A stretch of 64,000 bases of DNA from positions 1,674,001-1,738,000 of the forward strand of contig JAMXSV010000026.1 in the NCBI GenBank assembly GCA_027559495.1, given 5' to 3'. The translations under genes and the position numbers were made by a program. The notes under the pieces were generated by a model. It was given only the letters and a program-made list of their open reading frames with translations, did not search any database and had not been told where the DNA came from. How positions within the stretch are numbered: the stretch's first letter is position 1; the number at the start of each line of letters is the position of its first letter. Source of the stretch: Aurifilum marmelostoma. Lineage: Eukaryota > Ascomycota > Sordariomycetes > Diaporthales > Cryphonectriaceae. This document shows positions 1 to 12,843 of this stretch, one piece after another.

Positions 1-3000
1 GCAAATGCAGGTTCTGTTATGTAGGGGGTGTCCAGACACATCAGATAGATAATGCTATTCCTGCTAACGAGGAAGGGAGGCACCTGGGGCCCGGGGTCTG
101 GCCTCGCTACGGGCGCACGACCAGACGCAGAGAGATATGCGCCAGGCAGGAAATTGACATGATCGCCCTTCTGGGCCCATGGGAATAGGCAGGCTTCTTC
201 TTCTGGTCGCAATTTGTTTCCCGCCCTCTGGGAATTTGCTCGATGATCGACGCTGTTGCCTCTGCTGTAGCTGCAGTTGCCGCGGTCGGTGTTGGGTTTT
301 GCTTCTTCTCTTCTGCGACTGGTGTGGGTCCCCATGCACATGCAGGACAAGTGCCCGCTGCGAGGTGCTGAAGTGGCGACGCATCATCAGACAATCGCCC
401 ACCCATCTGTTCGCTATGGGGCCACGGGTCTCGCGGATGCTGGGGAGCAGGGATCCGCCTTGTCTGGTCAGTGTCGCGGCCGCTGTGGCTGGGCCTGGGC
501 CGGCTAGACAAAGCCCCCCTGACCTGCTCTTGCTTCATTCAGCGGCAGCACACGGCAGTCCGGTCGCATCCAGCGCTTCGCGCTCTCTGCTGTGCTGTGC
601 TGTTTAGGGTACCCTCGATGGGGCTCTTGGGGCTCTTGTCTTTGTGTTCTTTCTTCTTTTTCCTTCCCTTTTGACTCTTTTTCTTCTTCATTCTAGGATC
701 TTCTTCACCTCTGCTGCCTTCGTTTTCATCCAAGGGGCCGATGGCATCCATGTACTACTATGAGCACGACACCTCATCAAGGCATCACGCGCCAGCCTTT
801 ACAACAAGTATTTGAATCGCTGTGCCCATCCAAGGTGGCAGCCAAGCAGCTAGGACTATCATTAGAAGCAGCACACCCCCGGACGGACGGCTTGAACCTC
901 ACCCTGGCCTGAGACCTCGAACGGCCCAGAGGGGCAAGACGCAGCGGTGGGGTTCAAAGCTGTTCTTTCGCCCACTTTTTCTTAATCGCATGCATTCGCG
1001 CCCGGCAAACTCTTGCCAGCTCAATCATGAGAAAAAGAGGGGAAGGCTAGAAAATTCTGATGCAGCACTGCGTTGTTCAGCAAATGCACGCAGATGGCCC
1101 ATGGTTTGCAGAGACAAAGGTCTAGGGCAAAGGTTGCTTCAGGAAGTGGAATGCGACAGCGATCCCACTGGCCAGAACAGACCCTCTGGCACACCCCCCC
1201 CCCAAAACCGGGCCTGGCGGTCCCACTGCAGCCGGAGTGCTGCGCCAGGGCCCTTCTGAATCATTGTGCTTTGCCGAATCGAACCCCCCTATTTCGCGAC
1301 GCCATGTCGATGCGCAGATCCATTCCAGTGACGAGTGCTTTTGAAATTGATGGCAGTATGCTTTGGAAATAGGTTGATGTGAGTGCGACAAGAAGATGTC
1401 GAGAAATGCCAATTTGCGACAAGAAAGTGGTATCCTTGGAAGGTAGGCCAGCTGAGAGTCATGTGACCGCGGGTCATCCTCGCGTCGAGTACTTTTGATC
1501 TGTCGCGTGTGTAGATGCGATTAGTCTGGCCTCCATACCGGCTTCAACAAGACGTTTTCGACTTTTTCAAATACGTTTCCATGATTCTATAACAGCATTT
1601 GACACTTTTATCCTTTTTTTCAAATGCAAAATGCTGTTGCACGCTTCTTACCTAAATATTGTCGCTGTCAGTGTTGACGTGGGTGACGCGCCGCCCTGCA
1701 CGTCATCTACCTGAGATGGGGAAAACGACTCGGCCCGCGACAGGGGACAGGGGATGGCTGGTCACCAACGCAACCAAGATGGTCCGTGCTCTATGCTCTA
1801 TCACTAGCGCGTTCTGTCGCCCGCCCAATCCGGACCCCTGCACAGGTAAACAAATCGTAGTCACTGCTGCCCGGACATGCATTTCTGCTTACCCCTCAAG
1901 GGAAAGAGAAAAGAGAGAGTGAGGGCGAAAAAGAAAAAAAAACACATCCATTCGCTTGGGTCTTCCTTCTGCCCCACGCCTCCCATCAGGTCCGAGCTCT
2001 GCGAGATCGTGCTTCGAGCTCCATATTTGACAGATCGGTCTCCGCAAGGCCTCAGGGACGACCCTCACGACGATTTTCCATCTCTGGTCCAGTCCAGCAC
2101 GCCTCCAAAAGCTCTTGGTCGCTGCTCACTCTCCTTCCCGTCCCATCCATTCAGTCTTACCTACGCTCCTTACTCCCACTACAACGCGGTCTGCTATTTA
2201 CAAGGTACGTAGCTTTGTTATGAGAGAGCCTAGCACTCCCACATACCAGACCAGGCCAACCCCGGCCAGGCTATCTTCAGTAAGCAGGTATCTGCGCGTC
2301 CCTGCAGGACTACACACCATCTCCGCCTGGGTTGGGTGCGCCTTTCCCATAATTTCATCTGCCGCGCCAGATCTTTGCAGCCCGACCATCCCCCACTCCT
2401 TCAGGACTCTCGCTGCCTTGTATGTCCATCACGCATACAAACGCGCGCGCGCAGCTCAGCACTGATTCTCACAAGCGGACGGGCAGTTCTGTTTATTGCG
2501 CAAAGTTTCCCGTCTCGCTTCACGGCTCCTCTTTTCAGTCTTACCTCTTGTTTTTTCTTTCTTTCTCCTTTTTCCTGTTTCTTCTTCACCTTCACAGGCC
2601 CGGACATTGACCCCGTCGGCCTCCGGGATCATCAACTTCTCGAATCGGGGTTCAGACCTGATCACCCAGACAACCGACCATTCCTCAACCCTGGACGACA
2701 CATTCGGCCACCAACCCTTCCTTACTATTTACCTACTACCGCGTTGTACTACATCAAAGAGCACAACCTTCCACAGGCGCCCTCGTCTTGTGGCCTTCCG
2801 ACCGCCGCAGGACGATCATACCCTCCCATCCATCACGCCGCAGCCTTTGTCGCGTCTCTTGATGACTGTCTGCCTGCGTGTCACACCTTGTCCAGCAGCC
2901 GCGTGGACCTTGAGCCTCTCTTGATCTTCCGTCAACATTACCATACCGTAGAACCTATTGCGCCACAGCAGCAACATCTAACATCTCCTACAAGAATACA

Positions 3001-3026
3001 GCCTCCCTCCTTCCCGAGAAATCACG
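1..3026 (+). promoter_or_regulatory. Upstream region and long leader of the cyclin B gene
   Basis: No open frame here has coding-like composition or a recognisable domain. From about 1,900 onward the sequence is strongly C/T-rich, as is common in leaders of highly regulated fungal genes. A good donor (GTACGT at 2203) and a good acceptor (CTTCACAG ending at 2598) bracket a pyrimidine-rich stretch, so a 5' untranslated intron of about 0.4 kb is possible. Several short upstream ATGs lie between these sites and the cyclin start. The transcription start and this intron are inferences. Confidence 0.35.
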
Positions 3027-5198
3027 ATGGATGCCAAAGTAAGTCAGGTCTACACGCTGCTCTGTCTAGCAATCTGACCAAACCCTCTCTTCAATCCACC
3101 CCTCCTGCGGAGGCTTGTCTCCCTCACACCAGCCCTGTTCCTCATGCCTCATACGAGAGAAACTAACTCTTTCCTCTTCATCTGGCAGCCTCATCGGCCG
3201 TTGCGGTCCTTCGCGCCGCAGCCTCTCCGCAATGAAAACGCACCCATAAATCCGACCGTCCCCAAGGCCAAGAACCTCGACCCGCAGCCTGTTCTCCCCT
3301 CAGGCACGCTCGCCGGTGGCCTTAAGGGTACCTCTAAACGGACTGCCTTTGGGGACCTCAGCAACACCGCAGGAGCTACCAAGCACCACGCCGTCGCCGC
3401 CAACGGCCTCGGCAAGCACGCCCTCCCTACGGCCATACCAACATCCAAGATGCACAAGGACGACAACAAGGAGAATGCTGTTAAGAACAAGGACACCTTC
3501 CTCCGTCCAGCACAACGTCCTCCCGCCAGCCTGAAACCCTCGACCGCTGCTCAGGGCCTGCCAGCAGTGGCTGACACTCGGGCTCAGCCCATGTCAAAGC
3601 AGGCTGGGGCCAGGAAGACCACTGTGGTATACCACGACGAGTATCAGCAAAAGCCCCGAAGCCTCAACCGCCACTACCGGAGCCAGCCTCAGCTGAAGTC
3701 AACAGAGGCCCCTGTGCTTCGACGATCGGCGAGCAAGCACGTCCTCCAGGATATTGGTCGCAGCGCCGCCAACGATGACGTCGAGGCGGCGCCCTACGAA
3801 GATGCCATAGAGGAGCTGCCGTGCGACGAGCAGGCGCTTCTTCAAGCCTCATGGATCCCCGTACCAGGCCCGGTTGGGCAGCTGACCACCGTTGAGATGG
3901 AATCTCTCCAACCTGAGCCCGCTTCGGCTTCTATGGGCTTGCTGCCATCGAACCTGGACGTGCCAGAGTCTGAGGCAGCATGGGACGAGGAGGATGACGA
4001 GTACGACGAGCAGGGATATACGACCGCCTATTCATACAAATCGTACGGCGACAACACCACGTCTGCCACCAGTCTTACTGTTCCAAGGAAGCTAGCCAAA
4101 GACCAGAGAGAGCTAGACGAGGCGAGGTCGTTTGTGGAGTCTAGAATTTCAATGGGCGAGGTTGATGACGAGAATTGGGACGTCAGCATGGTTGCCGAGT
4201 ACAGTGAAGAGATTTTTGAGTACATGCGGGAGCTGGAGGTGAGTCATCAGCCGACAAGTCCTGGTATCCGTTCAGAGGAAAGCTGACCTCAAGTTTCAGG
4301 ATCGGATGCGTCCCAACCCTCGCTACATGGAGGAGGTACAGATGGAGATCGAGTGGTCGATGCGGTCCATCCTGATGGACTGGCTTGTCCAGGTCCACAG
4401 TCGATTTGCGCTCCTGCCCGAGACCCTCTTCCTCACCGTGAACTACATTGATCGTTTCCTCTCGTGCAAGATGGTGTCTCTCGGCAAGCTTCAGCTTGTT
4501 GGTGCCACCGCCATATTCGTTGCGGCCAAGTACGAGGAGATCAACTGCCCCTCCGTAGAGGAGATCGTCTTCATGGTGGACGACGGTTACACCATGGACG
4601 AGATACTCAAGGCAGAGCGCTTCATGTTGAGCATGCTCCAGTTCGAGCTGGGCTGGCCTGGCCCGATGAGCTTTCTCCGTCGCATCAGCAAGGCTGATGA
4701 CTACGACCTGGAAACCCGGACGCTGGCCAAGTACTTCCTGGAGGTGACTATCATGGACGAGCGCTTCGTGGGCTGCACACCCAGCTACATAGCAGCCGGT
4801 GCTCACTGCCTGGCGCGGCTGATCCTGAACAAGGGTGCTTGGGTGAGTTCTAACGCTCTGGAATTTCGAAAGGTCTAAAACTAACATCCCAATAGTCGCT
4901 CGCGCACATCCATTTTTCGGGCTACACCTGGACTCAACTCAGGCCCCTAGTCGCCGTGATCCTGGACTGTTGCCAGGCACCAAAAAGGCACCACTTCGCT
5001 GTGTACGAAAAATACCGCGACCGTCGTTTCAAGAAGTCCTCCACCTTCGTCCAGGATGAGCTTGCCAGGGGCTTCAGCCTTCCCTGCTGCAATACTGTCC
5101 CCCGATTCTCTCTGTGCGATTCCACCGATGAGCACTCTCCTCCGAATCATTGTCCTCCTGCTGAGAGCAACGGCATGCTCATTCCCATCGAAAGCTGA
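3027..5198 (+). CDS. G2/mitotic-specific B-type cyclin
   Basis: Four exons (3027-3038, 3189-4238, 4300-4842, 4896-5198) give 635 residues. The first exon is only four codons (MDAK) and joins in phase to the PHRPLRSF exon. The N-terminal region holds a destruction box RTAFGDLSN (about residues 55-63) and a KEN box (98-100), the two APC/C degradation signals of mitotic cyclins. The cyclin box begins in exon 3 with MRSILMDWLVQVH (about 375), followed by the KYEEINCPSVEE helix and, in exon 4, the C-terminal cyclin fold. Known role of the family: it activates Cdk1 for G2/M entry and is destroyed at anaphase. It is the NimE/Cdc13 type rather than a G1 cyclin. All introns are GT-AG and phase-consistent. 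The very short first exon and the unusual length of the C-terminal tail (about 60 residues after RRFKKSSTF) are the uncertain parts. Confidence 0.93.
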
Positions 5199-7341
5199 GC
5201 GGCCATTCGACCGCTGGAATCCTTCCCGGCATCTTTGCATCTCCTCTGTACATGCTTAAAAGACGGCTCCGCAGCACATGTCTCCCCGCACGGATGCGAC
5301 GTGTTGCTCATTTGGCTGCCTCAGCATGAAAAAAAGGCTTCTGCAAATTGCTCTGCGCGGGCAGCCTTGCGGCAAGGTGCCCCAAAGACACCTCTATCAA
5401 CATTTCTCTCTACAAAAGATCCCTTGGCCAACTCTGATAGGCTTACTGTTGCCCGCGATGAGCACCGTCTGGTCTATACACCCTCAGCTCCTTACCACTA
5501 CACCAAAAGCTGATGAACCTCAACGAGGGAACCATTATGACACAAATCGTGCGCTTTCCACTTCTCTTTGACACTTCCTTCCCCAAGATACCACTACACT
5601 TGACGATGCCTACGACTCACGACGGACAACATGCGGCTAGTGCCCGGCTTTTCGATGCATTTTGCGGCAGTTCTCTTCCCTTCCTACACTTTAATTCTTT
5701 TCGTGGCCGCACCAAAGGTGAGCCAGCGAGCTTTTGCATGGCGTTTCGGGGGTTCAGGTGGGGGAACACTAGAACATACTACCTGGCAAGGACGCCAGCG
5801 GGGGATCACAAGGCAGGGAAAAGGGATACAAAAGGGCTGACGGGGTACGGCTTGATGTGATAAAAACAGCATCGCCGCACGGATATGCGGGCTGAAATTC
5901 ACAGTGGTGGCTCTTCCTTTTGTTTGATATCTTTTCTACTTCTGTTTTTTTATTCGTTTGACGTCTCGGGGGTGAATTCATGATGGGTTTCGGGAGGGGA
6001 ACGGCCTCGTTGAGGGCTACTTAGTCGATGATTATGATTGTGTATGAATTACAATTGAATTTAGAAAGTCAAGAAAGCCTACTTCTAATCAATATTCTGG
6101 ATGGGTCTGCGTACGAGAAGCCGACTCAGATGGGAGAGATTGCGCGATTCAATCCTGCGAGATCCCCACAGCGCACATAATGTGCAGTCATCGTCGCTGA
6201 AGCTCTAATGAGAACTGTCTCCTCAAAAGACACTTAGTACAGCCTCCGCGATACGGCCCCCGACTCGGCAGGTTCCACCATCCATGTACCCCTCACCAAG
6301 CGCACCAGTCTTGGCCTGAGGATTTCAAGTGTCAAACAGTCAGTCATCTTGCCTCGGAGACCCACTCCGGACCTTGACTTTAAGCCTATCTCCCATTGCA
6401 GCGCGTGCTGGAATTTGCATAGCAGCAGGCAGGGTCGACAGCCGCCCTAGACGAGTCGATCTTGTCGGAAAAGACCGGAAGCCAATTGCCGAAGGATTCG
6501 AAAGACAATCGAGGGCAAGGTGAATAATATCAATAATGACTTTGTTGAACCGAATTTGCTCCCTGCCTTACAAAGCCTCAGATGTAGCCCTGTGCTCAAG
6601 GTCTGTGCTCCCAGGCTCATGCTCCGTGAGAGAGGTACGGGGTACATGCACATAGAATGCAGGTAGGGCCTGAGGTCACCTCGGAAACTCGGAAGAACAA
6701 ACTGCCGGCACATAGAGTAAAGCTGTCCCCCATGCCACTAGTGGCTAGCGGGAGACCCCGAGCCGGGCCAACCCCATGGGCAGGCAAGGTCTTTCTCCAG
6801 TTGTCCTTTCTCCAAGTTGACTGGTTTTGCGCGTTGCTCCAAAAGAAATGAGAGAAGAAAAAAAAATATTGCCTGCGACCCTATTTCACGCACCCCTACC
6901 AGTCGCCTCCCCATTCGGAAATTTTGACGTCGCTGTGCTGTTTGCCAGCCCTTGAGACATCCTTTCTTTGAAGTCACATCAGACTCTCTTTTCTAGACCA
7001 GTCAGCTTGATATTTCATCTTGCCTTCTATTCGGCCATCACAACTTTGCATTCCAAGTGGACTTGTCTGCAGAGGCCACTTAGCAACCCAAAAGTCGGGA
7101 AAAGCTGGAGCTGACAGGGAATCGTATCCACCGAGACCGCTCCTTGAGTCAATATTGAACAACACCACACAACCTTTCCTTCGGCAGCTCATCGGAGCAT
7201 CCACTCTTATTCACAGGTTCTCCCATGTTCTCGCAGTAATCGGAGCTGTCGAACATCATCCACAACCCCCCCACCAACCCCTCAACCTCTCCTGAACACC
7301 ATCCTCCCTCTCATTGTCGTTGTCGCATACTACCAACCACC
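5199..7341. other. Spacer between cyclin B and AGC1
   Basis: About 2.1 kb holding the cyclin 3' untranslated region and the promoter and leader of the carrier gene. Short open frames occur on both strands but none has biased codon use, a domain, or credible splice sites. The 150 bases before 7342 are C-rich and A-poor, ending in an ACCACC context before the carrier ATG. Confidence 0.5.
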
Positions 7342-9641
7342 ATGTCGAAGGTAGTCGCAGTGAAGGAGGCTGTCAAGGAGACCCTCATTGGCTCTGAGGA
7401 GCCAGTGCAGGTGTCAGCCCAGACGAAGATGCGCTTCAATGCAAATGCTGTCAAGGATCCTGAGTCTGGCGAGTTGGTGATGGGCCCTGATCAGTTCATC
7501 AATGCTGTTGCGCCGCCAAATGAGGATTATGTGAGTCTCCTGCTGCTCCCGATCCTGTTACCCCATTAGGTGACCCTGCGTCGCAAAGCAGCCAGGAGCC
7601 AAAACAACTGACAGGCTGCGGCTCTCAAATAGCACAAGATCAAGCGCGACCAGTACTCCCTCCTGTTTCGAGTCGCCGACCGACAAGGCAAAGGCAAGGT
7701 CACCATGGCCGACTGGATCTACTTCGAGAACATCCTGAACAAGCCCGACGCCGAGTATGAGATCGCATTCCGTCTCTTCGACATCGACCGCCTCGGCTAC
7801 GTCAAGTACGAGGACTTCAAGCGCCTCTATGAGCAGAACAAGGGCCCAGACAGTCTCGGCTTCGACTGGAACTGCGAGTGGGCCAAGCTCTACATCGGCG
7901 GCAACAAGCGGCGCCATCACATGGACTACCAGCAGTTCTCGCAGATGCTGCGAGGCCTGCAGGGAGAGCGCATACGACAGGCGTTCCTCCAGTTCGACAA
8001 GAACGGCGACGGCTTCATCGAGCCCGAGGACTTTGAGCGCATCATCCTGGAGACCTCCAAGCACAAGCTGTCGGACCACGTCCTCGAGAACCTCAGCACC
8101 CTGTGCAATATCACCCAGGGCAGCAAGGTATCGTACGCGAACGTGCGTGCCTTCCAGAACATGATTAAGGAGATGGACCTGGTCGAGCTCATCGTCCGCA
8201 AGGCCTGCACCAAGAGCACAGACGGCAGGATCACGCGCGCCGAGTTCCTGAACCAGGCCGCCAAGATCACGCGCTTCTCTCTGTTCACGCCGATGGAGGC
8301 CGACATCCTGTTCCACTTTGCTAGTATGGACGAGCCCTCGGGCCGCTTGGGCCTGCGCGACTTCGCCAAGGTGCTTGATCCGTCCTGGAGAAGCCCGGCT
8401 GATGAGGACGGTGCCGGCAGGGTCGTGCTGGCCGAGGCCAAGTCCAAGACAGCCGCAATCTTTACCCAGGTCCTCGAGTCTGGGTACAACTTTGTGCTCG
8501 GCAGTCTGGCAGGAGCTTTCGGCGCCTTCATGGTCTACCCCATCGATCTGGTCAAGACGCGCATGCAGAACCAGCGAACCGCCCAAGTCGGACAGGCATT
8601 GTATAACAACTCAATTGACTGTTTCAGAAAGGTCGTGCGGAACGAGGGTTTTCTCGGCCTGTACTCGGGTGTGCTGCCACAGCTCATCGGTGTCGCGCCT
8701 GAGAAGGCCATCAAGCTGACCGTGAACGATCTCGTCCGTGGTTGGTCTACCGACAAGACCACCGGCCACATTCCCCTCTGGGCCGAGATCCTCGCTGGTG
8801 GTAGTGCTGGAGGTTGTCAAGTGGTCAGTATCTCCCAGGGTTTTCGATCACGGGTTCAACGAATTGCTGTCGGTGTACTTACTAACATTGTCTCCTGCGG
8901 CAGGTCTTTACCAACCCTCTCGAGATTGTCAAAATTCGTCTCCAGGTCCAGGGAGAAGCCGCCAAGAAGGGAGCCAAAGGCGCCGCGCCCAAGCGATCTG
9001 CCATGTGGATCATCCGCAACCTTGGTCTCGTCGGTCTTTACAAGGGAGCCACGGCTTGCCTGGCCCGTGACGTTCCGTTCTCGGCCATCTACTTCCCCAC
9101 GTACAGCCACCTGAAGAAGGACCTGTTCGGCGAGTCGCCCACCAAGAAGCTCGGCATATTCCAGCTGCTGATGGCCGGCGCCATCGCCGGTATGCCGGCC
9201 GCGTACCTGACCACGCCGTTCGATGTGATCAAGACGCGCCTGCAGGTCGAGGCCCGTAAGGGCGAGACCAGCTACACCGGCCTGACGCACGCCGCCAAGA
9301 CGATCCTCAAGGAGGAGGGTCCCCGCGCTTTCTTCAAGGGAGGTCCAGCTCGTATCCTCCGATCGTCTCCGCAGTTCGGCTTCACGCTGGCGGCGTACGA
9401 GGTGCTCCAGAGCCTGGCTCCTTTCCCCGGCAAGAACAAGACGGGCCCTACCGCGACAGGCGTCTCGGAGGCCCTGTCGACTCTTCGAGAGAAGATCGAC
9501 ACGAGCCCCTTTGGTCGGAGTCGAAATGCCCTGAAGATTATCCTCGATGTCGATGAGGATTTTGGCCGTGTTCGCCTGCCCGATCAGCAGAGCTGGAAGA
9601 ACCTGCCTGGCTTCATGCAGGGCACTGCCCCAAAAGCATAA
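7342..9641 (+). CDS. AGC1: Calcium-binding mitochondrial aspartate/glutamate carrier
   Basis: Three exons (7342-7530, 7633-8823, 8904-9641) encode 705 residues, close to human aralar/citrin. The N-terminal half has EF-hand-like units, one canonical (DKNGDGFIEPED). The C-terminal half has three mitochondrial carrier repeats with signatures PIDLVKTRMQ, NPLEIVKIRLQ and PFDVIKTRLQ. Known role of the family: exchange of matrix aspartate for cytosolic glutamate plus a proton across the inner mitochondrial membrane, feeding the malate-aspartate shuttle, with calcium sensed by the N-terminal domain on the intermembrane side. The donor of the second intron could be GTGGTC (8821) or GTCAGT (8824); the latter is chosen because it keeps the QVVFTNPLEIVK spacing of the family. 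The C-terminal extension after the third repeat is also typical of this family. Confidence 0.93.
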
Positions 9642-10845
9642 GTCATCGAGGGGGGAAAGAGGACAAGAACTGATGGTCGACATGATCATAAGGCGGAGGA
9701 GGTGGAGAGATCAGGCCACAAAACATTCGGATGTTACCCTCCACATGTGCATTGAATCTGTCCTCGGTATTAACCTCCCACCCACCTTTTTCTCCCCGCA
9801 TGCATCATTTTGGGGAACTGCACTTGACCTTGAACCCCCATCAAAATTGGATCATGGTTATGGTTTTGCACCTGCACAACCCCAAAATATTCGTCAACAA
9901 CCAAAAGAAACAAATCAAAAAGGGGGGGGGGAGATATGGAGATGAGGGGGATCAAAACCACACATTATTGAAGATTCGCAAAGATCTGAACGAGCACATG
10001 GTTTGCATGGACATGGTACCACGGCGTTTTTCTTTTTGCCTTTTTTTTTTCTTTTCAGGATTGCTATCACAGGGGAAATTTCTGAAATGAGATTCCTCTC
10101 CCCTATCCTCTGTTCATTTCGTCTCTTTTTTTTTTCCTGCTTCAATCTTTGGGAGCAGATTCGACCGCCTTGTTATTTCCCCTTTGGCCATTTTTGCCGT
10201 GGGTTTTCCGTTTTCATGTTCTTGTTGCGATCGAGGTGGCACTTTCTATCTGCCTCTACTTTTTCCCCCTTTTCGGTTGAGCAGAGAGACACTGAAAATT
10301 CAGGTCTCCATATCTCATTATCCCATGTGTGTGGATGATTCAGCACAGCTTGTCTGCATGTATGGTGTTGTGTAAGATCAGGTGGGATGAAGACAAAAAC
10401 AATGGACAGGACAGAGCAGACCTGCTTTACCTAGAGGATGGCCCTAGACCTCATCGAAGTTCAGCCTGATACAGATGGCCAGTGGCATACGGCATCATAG
10501 ATGGTCCTTTTATTTCGTTGTTCAAGACTAGACAGCTAGACTTGGAGGAGGGGGTATGACGGAAGAGATGATACATCTTGTTTGTGCGAGCATGTGTGTG
10601 TTCTTGTGTGTATGTGGCATCCCTGATATGTGTCTCGAATTCTGCACAATACAAGTACAGGCAATGCCTGGCAACCACTCATGAGGGGCTGGTGGGTGTA
10701 GCTATAGCTGGAGGCTGAAAGATGCAACGGATTTGTCCAAGACATGGGCTATGTGCAACTCATCTTGATCATTGATCATACTTGCTCTGCTGAAGGCACA
10801 GACTTGTCTGGTTCTAACCTTCTGCGGGTCCCTCTGATGTCAACA
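9642..10845. other. Spacer downstream of AGC1
   Basis: About 1.2 kb between convergent genes (AGC1 on + and the F-box-like gene on -). It is rich in T- and A-tracts and contains no supported gene; the sequence probably holds the two 3' untranslated regions and terminators. Confidence 0.5.
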
Positions 10846-11464
10846 TCATTTGTCGTTGCCCTCGTCCCCATCAGCAAAAGGCGCAATCTCAGTCCCGACC
10901 GGGCTCGTCATGGCCTCCTCAAGCCATCTCACATACCGTTCCAGCCCCGTAGTGCTCCCCCAGATCCTGACCCGTCTCAACCCCCCTCACACCATCGAAC
11001 AACCTCAGCACCTCGCCCCCACACCCCTGGAACATGTTCTGCCTGACCTCGACCGTCAGCTCCTCGGCGCGGCTGAACGCGCCGGCGACCGTGTCGGCGT
11101 CCCAGAAGGGCCCGCAGTCCAGGCGAGCGTTCAGATACCAGCGCCTGATCAGCTGCACGCCGGGACAGGTGCTCTCGCTGAGGCGGGGCCAGGTCCTGCG
11201 GCCTGGGCCGCGGCAGAGGCGGGGGAAGGCGGTCAGCAGGGAAGGGTGGCAGTCGAATGCGTTGTGGGCGTAGAGAAAAGGGAGGGCCTCGGAGTAGATC
11301 TGGCGGCTGACGGAGAGGATGGCGGGGTGGAGGGAGGGGGGAGGAGGTGCGCTGGGGGGGGGACGGCGGATGAGGAGGTGCGGGTCTGGTGGTGGTGGGT
11401 GGATGAGCAGGTGGGTGTAGATTTGTTGTCGGATCTCGAGAGGTAGATCGAGAAAGTTGACCAT
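10846..11464 (-). CDS. Fungal F-box-like protein, frame broken by one base
   Basis: The frame from the ATG at 11464 starts MVNFLDLPLEIRQQIYTHLL, the F-box-like opening of a large fungal family of unknown function, followed by the typical SRQIYSEALPFLYAHNAF block. The original frame stops at 10919 with an unnatural tail. In the next frame, directly after the G6 run (on the minus strand; + positions 10981-10986), the sequence continues as RVRIWGSTTGLERY and a C-terminal helix seen in this family, ending at 10846. The whole span is 619 nt, so one base too many for 206 codons (205 residues). Either the G run has one surplus base from sequencing or this is a recently broken gene. The substrate or partner is unknown; a role in SCF ubiquitin ligases is only suggested by the F-box-like start. 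Confidence 0.75.
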
Positions 11465-11997
11465 CTTAGAGGGGAGGACCTTTGTTGTTGTTGTTGCAGT
11501 AGTGTATGCGTATGTGTAAAGTAGTGATTACTTGTTGTAGTGATAAGAAGAAGAGAGATTCAGCAGAATATGAGGGGATCCTGCAGATACTTGCTTCTTA
11601 TTTACGACGGTGTGTATTCTCACCATGTGATCTCCTCACTCACACACCCTCTCTCGATCACTGGTCGAGACAGAGATGAGGTTCGATTTATGATATTGAA
11701 TAGAGGAGGTAGAGATAACAAGTACACGCCTGTTGGGGCTTAGCGACTCTGTCAAGTACAGTCCGTGAATAGTACGGCACTGCAGTACCAAGAGTCTACA
11801 GCCGGATCGGAGCCGAGGCGCCGGGATGACGCGATCGAAAAGATGAGACAGGATTCGCTCTTTCCGTCTGCCAAATTTCAATGCAACACCAACAACAACA
11901 AGTCCTTCTCCGTCTCACCATCCACATCTCTTCACCTCATCGTCTTGTCCTCGCAGATGGGTCGCTGCTGCTGTATATAGCCCTTCCAAAGAACAAG
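11465..11997. promoter_or_regulatory. Divergent promoter region
   Basis: 533 bases between the divergent F-box-like (-) and cystinosin-type (+) genes. It must hold both promoters. No regulatory motif stands out clearly enough to name. Confidence 0.4.
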
Positions 11998-12843
11998 ATG
12001 GCGTTTGGGCTCTGGGAGTTCTTGTCGGCCCTCTTCGGCTGGGTGTACACGCTCAGCTGGTCGCTGTCGTTTTACCCGCAGCCGGTCCTCAACTACCGGC
12101 GCAGGTCGACGTCGGGCACCACCATCGACTTCCCCCTGATCAACTGCCTGGGCTTCCTCGCCTACCTCATCTCCAACACCGCCTTCTACTACTCGCCCGT
12201 CGTGCGCGAGCAGTACGCCGCGCGCAACAACGGCCACAGCCCGGCCGTCGCCTTCAACGACATCGCCTTTGCCGCGCACGCCCTGCTCCTCTCCCTCATC
12301 ACCGCCTCGCAGTACTTCTTCCCGGGCCTGTGGGCCTTCAACCTCGCCGTGGTCAACCGACCCTCCCGCTTCATCCTCGGGACCTTCTTTGGCTGCATCG
12401 TCGGCGTGCTCGTGGTCATCCTGCTCATCGCGGCCCACGGCGACGGCGTGGCCATCAACCCGCGGGAGGACTGGTGCTGGCTCGACGCCGTCTACGCGGT
12501 GGGCTACGTCAAGCTGTGGATCACGCTCATCAAGTTCACGCCGCAGATCCTGGCCAACTTCCGCAACAAGAGCACGGCGGGCTGGAGCATCTGGCAGATA
12601 GTCCTGGACTTTGTCGGCGGCGTGCTGAGCGTCTCGCAGCTGCTCATCGACAGCTGGCTGGGCGGGGACTGGAGCGGCGTCACGGGGAATCCGGTCAAGT
12701 TCGCGCTGGGCCAGGTGTCGATGATCTATGATCTGGTGTTTTTTGCCCAGCATTATGTTTTGTACCGGGGCAGCGACGGGAAGGCGGGCGAGAGGGAGGC
12801 GCTGCTTGAGGATGGAAGGGAGGCACACGGAAGGTTAGATTGA
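11998..12843 (+). CDS. Cystinosin-type lysosomal/vacuolar cystine transporter (PQ-loop)
   Basis: Single exon of 281 residues. Seven hydrophobic segments are visible. Two PQ-loop motifs are present: YPQPVLNYRRRSTSG in the first repeat and KFTPQILANFRNKSTAGWS in the second, the latter matching the cystinosin/Ers1 signature closely. Known role of the family: proton-coupled export of cystine from the lysosome or vacuole. The start at 11998 is chosen because it opens directly into the first PQ-loop repeat (MAFGLWEFLSALFGW); an upstream in-frame ATG at 11881 would add 39 residues of low-complexity sequence. Codon use is strongly C/G-ending. No intron is needed. The C-terminal tail is short and hydrophilic, with an EREALLED stretch that could be a vacuolar sorting signal (inference). 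Confidence 0.9.
   Translation: MAFGLWEFLSALFGWVYTLSWSLSFYPQPVLNYRRRSTSGTTIDFPLINCLGFLAYLISNTAFYYSPVVREQYAARNNGHSPAVAFNDIAFAAHALLLSLITASQYFFPGLWAFNLAVVNRPSRFILGTFFGCIVGVLVVILLIAAHGDGVAINPREDWCWLDAVYAVGYVKLWITLIKFTPQILANFRNKSTAGWSIWQIVLDFVGGVLSVSQLLIDSWLGGDWSGVTGNPVKFALGQVSMIYDLVFFAQHYVLYRGSDGKAGEREALLEDGREAHGRLD

Noticed and set aside
1268..1286. Minus-strand GGTTCGATTC resembling a tRNA T-loop
   Set aside because: The stem does not pair and no cloverleaf can be drawn.
7558..8586. 342-codon open frame on the minus strand
   Set aside because: It is antisense to the second exon of the aspartate/glutamate carrier and is a by-product of the C/G-ending codons there.
11932..12828. 298-codon open frame on the minus strand
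   Set aside because: Antisense to the cystinosin-type gene, which has clear PQ-loop motifs.
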